From Gluconobacter vitians (GTDB lineage Bacteria; Pseudomonadota; Alphaproteobacteria; Acetobacterales; Acetobacteraceae), in the NCBI RefSeq assembly GCF_015244565.1, contig NZ_JABCQG010000012.1, positions 1 through 64,000 on the forward strand: a stretch of 64,000 nucleotides of DNA, in the 5' to 3' direction. A model generated the notes under the pieces. That model ran no database searches, was not told where the DNA came from, and was given only the letters and a program-made list of their open reading frames with translations. The translations under genes were made by a program, and so were the position numbers. Shown piece by piece: positions 57,864 to 64,000 of this stretch (the first letter of the stretch is position 1; each line of letters opens with the position of its first letter).

Positions 57864-59437
57864 GCGATACTGCCGGGCATCAGGACTGGAAACCCAGTCA
57901 CAATCCGTGGCTTGTGGCCGTCACGGTCACGCTGGCGGCCTTCATGGAGGTGCTGGACACCACCATCGTCAACGTGGCGCTGCCGCATATCGCGGGATCG
58001 CTCGGCAGTTCGTATGATGACGCCACCTGGGCGCTCACGTCCTATCTGGTGGCAAACGGAATCGTCCTGACGATTTCGAGCTGGCTATCGCGGCTGTTCG
58101 GCCGCAAACGCTACTTCCTGATCTGCATCACGATGTTCACCGTCTCGTCTTTCCTATGCGGACTGGCGACGTCGCTGCCCATGCTCGTGGTGTTCCGTCT
58201 CATGCAGGGCTTCTTCGGGGGCGGCCTGCAACCGAGCCAGCAGTCCATCATCCTGGACACGTTCCCGCCTGAAAAGCGTGGCGCGGCGTTTGGCCTGACC
58301 GCCATTGCCACCATTGTCGGCCCGGTTCTGGGTCCGATGCTGGGCGGGTATCTGACGGACAATTTCTCCTGGCGCTGGATTTTCTTCGTCAACGTGCCGT
58401 TCGGCATCATCACCGTCATGGCCGTGACGGCGTTCGTTGAGGATCCGCCATGGGAGCGCCAGAAGCGCGAGAAGGTGGACGTGATCGGCATCAGTCTGAT
58501 CACGCTGGGTCTCGGCTGCCTTGAGGTCATGTGTGACCGTGGTGAAGATGACGACTGGTTTGGTTCGCCCTTCATCACCAGCATGGCCGTTCTCGGTGCG
58601 ATTGGCGTGATCGGTGCGATCCTCTGGCTGTGCTATGCGAAGAACCCGCTGGTCCGTCTGACGGTTCTCAAGGACCGCAACTTCGCGACCGGCATGCTGC
58701 TGATCTCGATGGTCGGTGCCACGCTGTACGCGTCCGCCATTATCGTTCCGCAGTTCGCCCAGCAGGTGCTCGGCTATACCGCGACGAATTCGGGCCTGCT
58801 GCTCGCTCCTGGTGGCGTGGCGGTGATCTGCCTGATCCCGATCGTGGGGCGGCTGATGAAGTTCATCCAGATGCGCTACATCATCGCTTTCGGGTTCTTC
58901 GCGATGGGCATGGCCATGTTCCAGGCCTCGAACCTCTATTCCGGGACCGATTTCAAGCATCTGATGTTCTATCGCATCAGCCAGACGGCCTCGCTGGCGT
59001 TCCTGTTCGTGCCGATCTCGACAATCGCGTATTCGACCCTGCCGCGCGAGATGAATTCGGACGCCTCGGCCCTGTTCTCGATGGCCCGGAATTATATCGG
59101 CTCTCTGGCGATCTCGCTCGCCACGGCGGCTATCATCGAGACACGGCAGCGTCACCAGACCTATGTGACGGACCACATGACGCCGGCCAATCCGGAGTTC
59201 AACGCCTATATCGCCAATGCGCAGCAGGTCGCCCAGGCCCACGGTCTGCCAGCCGCGCAGGCGCATGATTTCGCCATCTACCGGCTGTTTGAGGAGTTCA
59301 CCTCGCAGGTCGCCATGCTGGCCTATAACGAGGTGTTCGACTGGATCGGCGTTATCGCACTGTTCGTGGTGCCGCTGTGCTTCCTGCTGTCACCCAACGG
59401 CAAGAAGGAGGCCCAGGCCTCGGGCGGCGGTCACTGA
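57860..59437 (+). CDS. EmrB/QacA-family (DHA2) 14-TMS multidrug efflux pump
   Basis: 525 residues, 14 membrane helices. Signature LDTTIVNVALPHIAGSLGSS in helix 1 and the motif A-like loop SRLFGRKRYF are present, together with GPVLGPMLGGYLTDNFSWRWIFFVNVPFG (motif C / DHA2). It exports drugs or organic acids coupled to protons, together with the adjacent MFP. The start overlaps the emrA-like stop by 4 bases; the stop overlaps the convergent TetR gene by 7 bases. Confidence 0.96.
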   Translation: MSDTAGHQDWKPSHNPWLVAVTVTLAAFMEVLDTTIVNVALPHIAGSLGSSYDDATWALTSYLVANGIVLTISSWLSRLFGRKRYFLICITMFTVSSFLCGLATSLPMLVVFRLMQGFFGGGLQPSQQSIILDTFPPEKRGAAFGLTAIATIVGPVLGPMLGGYLTDNFSWRWIFFVNVPFGIITVMAVTAFVEDPPWERQKREKVDVIGISLITLGLGCLEVMCDRGEDDDWFGSPFITSMAVLGAIGVIGAILWLCYAKNPLVRLTVLKDRNFATGMLLISMVGATLYASAIIVPQFAQQVLGYTATNSGLLLAPGGVAVICLIPIVGRLMKFIQMRYIIAFGFFAMGMAMFQASNLYSGTDFKHLMFYRISQTASLAFLFVPISTIAYSTLPREMNSDASALFSMARNYIGSLAISLATAAIIETRQRHQTYVTDHMTPANPEFNAYIANAQQVAQAHGLPAAQAHDFAIYRLFEEFTSQVAMLAYNEVFDWIGVIALFVVPLCFLLSPNGKKEAQASGGGH

Positions 59438-60099
59438 TGGCGCGGTTCGTAGATCTTCAGGAAGCTGTCGGCGGTAAAGGCGGCGAACTCCGCGATGGCG
59501 GCATCGCTGTCATCGACCGGCAGTCCGAAGCGGCGGCGCTGCACGATGCGGGCCTGGCACATGAGCATGAACTGCTCGGCCGACAGGCGCGGATCGGCGA
59601 TGTCCAGCTCTCCGCGGGCCACGACGCGCGTCAGGTATTCCGTGAGGTTGCTGAGCTTCCGGTCGAAGCCATAGCGCCAGAACGTGTCGGCCAGATTGGG
59701 GAATTTCTCGACCTCGCCGACGATGATGCGGTACAGCCCCAGCGCCATCGGGGAAATCAGCATATGGACCGCCATTTCCGCAAACCGGATCAGGGTGAGG
59801 CGGACGGACTGTTCATCATCGCGCCACAGCGCCTCGATGGGCGCGAGGCGGCTGCGGGCCTGCTCTTCGAAGAATGCGGAAAACAGGGACGCCTTGCCGT
59901 CGAAATGGTTGTAGAGCGTTCCCTTGGAGACACCCGCCATCTGCGCGATCTGGGACATAGACGCCCCTTCATACCCGTTTGCCAGAAAGACCGTTCCGGC
60001 GCCTTTGAGGATCTGTTCGCGCTTGGTGCATCCCGCAGGATCGGCGCCGCTGGCCCCGTCGGGAGTGCCTGCGCTGCCGTCGTCCATGATGCCCGTCAT
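59431..60099 (-). CDS. TetR-family repressor of the efflux pump
   Basis: 222 residues. The helix-turn-helix is TKREQILKGAGTVFLANGYEGASMSQIAQMAGVSKGTLYNHFDGKASLF (about 25-75). The C-terminal ligand domain is of the AcrR/TetR_C type. It probably represses its own gene, the outer-membrane gene and the emrAB-like operon, through operators at 60146-60164 and 56661-56679. The ligand is unknown. An alternative start is ATG 60087. Confidence 0.93.
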   Translation of the reverse strand: MTGIMDDGSAGTPDGASGADPAGCTKREQILKGAGTVFLANGYEGASMSQIAQMAGVSKGTLYNHFDGKASLFSAFFEEQARSRLAPIEALWRDDEQSVRLTLIRFAEMAVHMLISPMALGLYRIIVGEVEKFPNLADTFWRYGFDRKLSNLTEYLTRVVARGELDIADPRLSAEQFMLMCQARIVQRRRFGLPVDDSDAAIAEFAAFTADSFLKIYEPRHQ

Positions 60100-60145
60100 G
60101 TAAGCGAGAGATCCTTCTGTCCGTCAGGTCAAGTTCCTGACATGC

Positions 60146-60164
60146 TGACCGAACCGGTCGGTCA
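60146..60164. promoter_or_regulatory. TetR operator between tetR and the outer-membrane efflux gene
   Basis: TGACCGAACCGGTCGGTCA lies in the 98-base divergent intergenic region, 34 bases before the outer-membrane gene start and 47 bases before the tetR start. It differs from the 56661 site by one base. Confidence 0.78.
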
Positions 60165-60197
60165 CCGCAAGATCATTTCCGCCTCAGGAGTTTCTTT

Positions 60198-61775
60198 GTG
60201 AGCGCAGCCTTCACTTCCCGCGCGCTGCTGTCCGGCTGCGCCCTGTTCACCCTGTCCGGCTGCCTCATGGTGGGGCCTGTATATCATGCGCCGAAACCCT
60301 GGTCGCCGGCACATTACACGGACCATACGGCCGGCGCGCCTGACAGCATCATCAGCGAGATGAAGGCCGACAGTCACTGGTGGCAGGTTTTCCACGATCC
60401 GGAACTGACGTCACTGGAAGACCGTCTGGTCAACCAGAACCTGTCCTTCCGCCTGGCGACGGCCAATTTGGCGCAGAGCCGCGCGCAGCTCATCATGGCG
60501 GGTGCCGAGCGTTTCCCAGCGCTGAGTGCCACGGGCTCGTACCAGCGCAGCCAGTACAGCACCAAGCAGTTGCAGGAAATCATCGGCCATGTCGCGGGCG
60601 GTATTGCCAAATCCGAAGGCGGCACGATCGGCAGCACGGTCGGCCCGCTGCTTCAGAATGCGGCTGGCGGTGCCAACATTCCGCTGCTGAACCAGTGGCG
60701 CAGCGCGATTGACGCGACTTACGAAATCGATCTGTGGGGCCGTGTGGCGCATCAGTACGATGCCGCCAAGGCCGATCTTCAGGCCTCGGATGAAGAGCGC
60801 CGCTCCGTCCTCATCGCCCAGCAGGCTGACATGGCGCATGGCTATATGAGCCTGCGTGGTGACCAGCAGCGTCTGAAAATCCTACGCGATAACATCCAGA
60901 TCCTCACGCAGATCGCCAACATCGCGCAGGAACGCTATCGCGGCGGTCTGGTGACGGAGCTGGACGTGGATTCCGCCCAGGCCCGCCTGCACGACACGCA
61001 GGGTCAGGAAGCGCAGCTCGAACAGGCCGTAGCGCAGGAAGAGAACGCGCTGGCCCTGCTTCTGGGTGCGCCGCCGGAAAGCCTCAATACCGAGCTGGAG
61101 AAGAACGCCGGCGTACCGGTCGTCCCGCCGATCGTGCCTGTGGGCATTCCGTCGGAACTGGCCCATCGCCGTCCGGATATCCGCGAGGCCGAAGCCCGTC
61201 TGCGCGGTGCCGTTGCCGAAGTGGGCGAGGCCACAGCGGATTTTTATCCGAAGGTCACGATCAACGCCGATTTCGGCTTCCAGACCCTGTCCTTCCGCGA
61301 TCTGGGCTTCTGGAACGCGCGTGCCTGGAACGTGGGCCCGTCCATCTCCCTGCCGATCTTCCAGGGCGGCCGTCTGTACGGGCAGCTTGAGCTGAAGAAA
61401 TATGCCCAGAAGGCTGCGGCGATTTCCTATCAGCAGACGGTCATCAAGGCCTGGCATGATGTGGATAACGCGCTGATCGCCTATCGCGACGAGCAGCTTC
61501 ACCGTCAGGGCCTGCAGAACGCCGTCAACGACAACAGCAAGGCGCTCATGCTGGCCCAGAGCCAGTATCGCAGCGGTCTGACGAACTACCTGAACGTCCT
61601 GAACGCACAGGCGCAGCTCCAGTCCGCCCAGCTTGACCTCGCCAACAGCGATGCCACGCTGGCGACGAACCTGACGCGGCTTTACAATGCGCTCGGCGGC
61701 GGCTGGGAAGACGCGCTTCCCGACAGCCGCGATGTGGCCAAGGCGCAGCTCGCTTCCGCCACGCCCGGCCCCTGA
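60198..61775 (+). CDS. Outer-membrane efflux lipoprotein (NodT/OprM family)
   Basis: 525 residues, GTG start after GGAGTTTCTTT. The signal peptide carries the lipobox LSGC (about 19-22). The OEP repeats follow: WWQVFHDPELTSLEDRLVNQNLSFRLATANLAQSRAQL, and the second half starts with GGLVTELDVDSAQARLHDTQ. The late motif SNTYRSGLTNYLNVLNAQ-like (QYRSGLTNYLNVLNAQAQLQSAQ) is typical. It forms the outer-membrane channel of the tripartite pump with the emrAB-like genes, although the repressor lies between them. Confidence 0.95.
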   Translation: MSAAFTSRALLSGCALFTLSGCLMVGPVYHAPKPWSPAHYTDHTAGAPDSIISEMKADSHWWQVFHDPELTSLEDRLVNQNLSFRLATANLAQSRAQLIMAGAERFPALSATGSYQRSQYSTKQLQEIIGHVAGGIAKSEGGTIGSTVGPLLQNAAGGANIPLLNQWRSAIDATYEIDLWGRVAHQYDAAKADLQASDEERRSVLIAQQADMAHGYMSLRGDQQRLKILRDNIQILTQIANIAQERYRGGLVTELDVDSAQARLHDTQGQEAQLEQAVAQEENALALLLGAPPESLNTELEKNAGVPVVPPIVPVGIPSELAHRRPDIREAEARLRGAVAEVGEATADFYPKVTINADFGFQTLSFRDLGFWNARAWNVGPSISLPIFQGGRLYGQLELKKYAQKAAAISYQQTVIKAWHDVDNALIAYRDEQLHRQGLQNAVNDNSKALMLAQSQYRSGLTNYLNVLNAQAQLQSAQLDLANSDATLATNLTRLYNALGGGWEDALPDSRDVAKAQLASATPGP

Positions 61776-61778
61776 AAT

Positions 61779-61819
61779 CCGGCAACCTGTTCAGGAGGCC
61801 GGAGCCTCCTGAACGCCGG
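61779..61819. terminator. Convergent-gene stem-loop, terminator-like
   Basis: GTTCAGGAGGC (61789-61799) pairs perfectly with GCCTCCTGAAC (61804-61814) around CGGA; the flanking CCGGC and GCCGG extend it. No T tract. It separates the efflux gene from the converging aldolase gene. Confidence 0.65.
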
Positions 61820-61824
61820 TCCCG

Positions 61825-62901
61825 TCAGGATTTGCGGGCGACGGACCGACCCTTGGAGCCCAGGATCTCGAAGGCTTCATCCAGCCGTTCGACAATGGAT
61901 TTCTCGCCCACGCGCAGCCATTTGCGCGGATCGTAAAGCGACTTCATCGGCTTGTCGGTGCCAGGCTCGATCTGGTGCTGGAAGGCCACCGGATGTTCCA
62001 GAACGTAGCTGCCCACACCTTGGGCAAAGGCGAACTGGATGTCGGTGTCGAGGTTCATCTTGAACACGCCATAGGACACAGCCGCGTCGATTTCCGCGAT
62101 CGTGGACCCTGAGCCGCCATGGAAGACGAGCGGCAGCGGCTTGGGGCCGCTCTGCGTCGCCTTCTGAACGGCATCCTGCGAGTTCTTCAGGATTTCGGGG
62201 CGAAGCTGCACGTTCCCCGGCTTGTAAACGCCATGAACATTGCCGAAAGACGCAGCAATCGACACGGTTCCGATCGGGGAGAGCAGTTCCCAGGCCTTCA
62301 GCACATCCTCGGGCTGCGTGTAGAGATGCGCGTTATCCGCACCCTCTTCGAGGTCATGGCCGATGCCATCTTCCTCGCCACCCGTAACGCCCAGTTCGAT
62401 TTCCAGCCCCATGCCCAGCGGTGCAAGACGCTTCAGCATGGCGGCCGAAGTCGCAAGGTTCTCTTCCAGCGGTTCCGTGGAGAGATCGAGCATGTGGGAC
62501 GTGAACAGCGGTTTGCCGGTTGTTCTGAACTCATCCTCGCTCATTGTGATGAGGTCGTCGAGCCAGGGGATCAGCTTGCGATCGGCGTGATCGGTATGGA
62601 GAATGACGGCGATACCGTATTCCTTCGCCAGAAGATGGACATGACGCGCCATGGACGCCGCGCCAAGCACGCGGGCACGATGGGCATCCGGCAGGCCTTC
62701 GCCGGCATAAAAGCGCGCGCCGCCGTTGGAGACCTGGATGATAACGTCCGATCCGTTGCGGGCTGCGGCTTCCAGAACCGCATTGACGCTGTCGGTGCCA
62801 ACGACATTGATGGCGGGGAGGGCATAGTCCCCCTCGTGGCAGGCCTTGATCAGGGCCGTATAACTGGCGCCACTGACGACGCCGGGGGAAACTCGTGACA
62901 T
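61825..62901 (-). CDS. Class II fructose-bisphosphate aldolase
   Basis: 358 residues from ATG 62901. It cleaves fructose-1,6-bisphosphate into DHAP and glyceraldehyde-3-phosphate with zinc. Zinc ligand motif HTDHAD lies in VILHTDHADRKLIPW. The later HGGSGST and GVFKMNLDTDIQFAF contain the phosphate-binding and metal-binding residues. It belongs to the FbaA class IIA group. A 5-residue longer reading exists upstream. An inverted repeat is present in its leader. Confidence 0.95.
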   Translation of the reverse strand: MSRVSPGVVSGASYTALIKACHEGDYALPAINVVGTDSVNAVLEAAARNGSDVIIQVSNGGARFYAGEGLPDAHRARVLGAASMARHVHLLAKEYGIAVILHTDHADRKLIPWLDDLITMSEDEFRTTGKPLFTSHMLDLSTEPLEENLATSAAMLKRLAPLGMGLEIELGVTGGEEDGIGHDLEEGADNAHLYTQPEDVLKAWELLSPIGTVSIAASFGNVHGVYKPGNVQLRPEILKNSQDAVQKATQSGPKPLPLVFHGGSGSTIAEIDAAVSYGVFKMNLDTDIQFAFAQGVGSYVLEHPVAFQHQIEPGTDKPMKSLYDPRKWLRVGEKSIVERLDEAFEILGSKGRSVARKS

Positions 62902-62914
62902 GGGCGACTCCAAC

Positions 62915-62963
62915 ACAACGCATGAAACGGGCCAGCAGAACGGGCATGGCCGTGATGCGTTGT
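62915..62963. promoter_or_regulatory. Inverted repeat in the aldolase leader
   Basis: ACAACGCAT (62915-62923) and ATGCGTTGT (62955-62963) are perfect 9-base inverted repeats 31 bases apart, starting 14 bases upstream of the aldolase start codon. They could fold in the leader or mark an operator. Confidence 0.4.
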
Positions 62964-63071
62964 ATTGTACGTTGCTAATCCGTTTTCGTCATGAGCGCTA
63001 AAGTAGCGGGAACACTTGCTGTCAGGATTTGTTGCTTGTGATGCCAACCCAGTGGAGACTATGGAAAAGAC

Positions 63072-63839
63072 ATGGTGCCAAATCTTTCTGACCCCGATCT
63101 TCCCGCCCGTATTCTCGTCGTCGAAGATGACGCGGGCATGCGGACCCTCATTCTCCGTGCCCTTCAGGGGGGCGGTTTCCGTGCCCGTGGCGTTGCCTGC
63201 GGGGACGAGATGTGGGCTGCGCTTGAAGTGGCTCCCGTCGATCTCATCATCATGGACATCATGCTGCCGGGCAAAAGCGGCATCGAACTGTGCCGTGCGC
63301 TGCGCAGCGGACAGGGTGCTACGCATGAAAACGAGACCCCGCCGGCCCAGGTGCCGATCATCATGGTCTCGGCCCGTGGCGAGGAACGCGATCGCGTGAA
63401 CGGTCTCGAATCGGGCGCGGATGATTACGTTCCCAAGCCTTTCGGTCAGCGCGAACTTCTGGCGCGCGTGCGTGCGGTGCTCCGCCGTGGCATCGCCACC
63501 GGTGCTCCGCAGGAGCGCGTGCGTCGCGAGACGCTGCGTTTCGCAGGCTGGACGCTCGATCTGCGCCGCCGTGAACTGACGGACCCGTCCGGGGCCACCG
63601 TCGATATTTCCGGTGCCGAACACGATCTTTTGACGAGCTTTCTGGACAATCCGCAGCGGGTTATCGCCCGTGACCGGCTTCTGGAACTGTCGCGGACCCG
63701 TCTGGGCGATGTCTCGGACCGCAGCATCGACGTGCTCGTCAGCCGTCTGCGCCGCAAGCTGGGTTCTGATACCGATCAGCTGATCCGCACAGTCCGTGGT
63801 CTGGGCTACATCTTCGTGGCTGAGGTTGAACGCGTCTGA
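63072..63839 (+). CDS. OmpR/PhoB-family response regulator
   Basis: 255 residues. Receiver: D19-D20, phosphoacceptor D62 (IIMDIMLPG), S100 and K122 (PKPF). A loop of about 14 extra residues (GQGATHENETPPAQ) sits after alpha-3. The winged-helix output includes ISGAEHDLLTSFL and SIDVLVSRLRRKLGSDTDQLIRTVRGLGYIF. The histidine kinase following it starts within its stop codon. No regulon is visible. Confidence 0.94.
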   Translation: MVPNLSDPDLPARILVVEDDAGMRTLILRALQGGGFRARGVACGDEMWAALEVAPVDLIIMDIMLPGKSGIELCRALRSGQGATHENETPPAQVPIIMVSARGEERDRVNGLESGADDYVPKPFGQRELLARVRAVLRRGIATGAPQERVRRETLRFAGWTLDLRRRELTDPSGATVDISGAEHDLLTSFLDNPQRVIARDRLLELSRTRLGDVSDRSIDVLVSRLRRKLGSDTDQLIRTVRGLGYIFVAEVERV

Positions 63840-64000
63840 ACATCCAGAACCGCATTCTGCTATGGCCGCTGGGGCTGGTCGGGCGCGTCTGCGTTGTCCT
63901 GACCGTCGCAGTGACACTGGTGTTCCTGACGAACGCCATTTTCTACGGTCAGGCAGAGACCTACATTGTCGATGACGTGCGCATCGCCCAGCTGGGCGAG
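63836..64000 (+). CDS. N-terminus of a sensor histidine kinase, probable CTG start (cut by window edge)
   Basis: The frame opens after a TGA at 63827-63829 and reads NIQNRILLWPLGLVGRVCVVLTVAVTLVFLTNAIFYGQAETYIVDDVRIAQLGE: one membrane helix followed by the start of a periplasmic domain, as in an EnvZ-type kinase. No ATG, GTG or TTG occurs in frame before the helix. The CTG at 63836-63838 overlaps the upstream TGA (63837-63839) in a CTGA arrangement and has GAGG at 63822-63825 upstream. It is probably the partner of the preceding regulator. The kinase domain lies outside the window. Confidence 0.7.
   Translation, partial: MNIQNRILLWPLGLVGRVCVVLTVAVTLVFLTNAIFYGQAETYIVDDVRIAQLGE

Noticed and set aside
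1-64000. tRNA, rRNA and CRISPR arrays
   Set aside because: All intergenic stretches were read; no cloverleaf with CCA-type acceptor stem, rRNA segment or regularly spaced direct repeats was recognised by eye. A dedicated tRNA search was not possible.

Overview
The window looks like chromosomal DNA of an acetic acid bacterium (Acetobacteraceae, most like Gluconobacter). This is inferred from several things: GC-rich, densely packed genes; a ChvI/ChvG two-component system beside an HPr kinase and a sugar-uptake-free PTS (EIIA, HPr, EI); a flagellin/FlaF pair of alphaproteobacterial type; and a short HPr kinase. No species assignment can be proven from the sequence alone. No rRNA, tRNA, CRISPR array or prophage was seen.

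Layout. 1-112 is the tail of an IS5-type transposase and its terminus. 109-5442 holds a small unknown protein, a PadR/YqjI-like metal-type repressor with palindromes in front of it, a TVP38-type membrane protein, a Bcr/CflA efflux pump, a stand-alone receiver domain, adenine phosphoribosyltransferase and a nitroreductase. 5443-6003 is a cold-shock gene with an AT-rich leader. 6087-13887 holds HrpB helicase, an envelope HtrA protease with a small lipoprotein, an OmpR/EnvZ-type pair and small envelope proteins. 13970-20336 holds a TPR-glycosyltransferase, infC-thrS and two more glycosyltransferases. 20358-29012 holds grpE and the chvI-chvG ... hprK-rapZ-manX-ptsH-ptsI regulatory PTS locus, interrupted by opposite-strand genes. 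29069-34482 holds Zur, an unknown protein, an asparaginase, a sugar/H+ symporter, tandem membrane paralogues and a DUF4097 repeat protein. 34473-42425 is housekeeping (pseudouridine synthases, FtsK, RsmD, TadA, DegP). 42518-45179 is a flippase and a glycosyltransferase. 45186-49359 is a one-carbon cluster (SdaA, threonine aldolase, FolD, MTHFR-like). 49391-53675 is an M1 peptidase, FlaF and flagellin. 53854-56585 is a radical-SAM protein plus a DUF4130-UdgX fusion. 56661-61775 is a TetR-controlled EmrAB-OMF tripartite efflux pump. 61825-64000 is class II aldolase, a response regulator and the start of its kinase.

The most notable items are: (1) the radical-SAM/UdgX DNA-uracil module; (2) two near-identical 19-base operators that explain control of the efflux pump; (3) the PadR operator-like palindromes; (4) non-canonical start codons, AUA for infC (with a well-placed Shine-Dalgarno) and probably CUG for hrpB and for the last histidine kinase; and (5) the regulatory PTS interrupted by an inverted pair of small genes.
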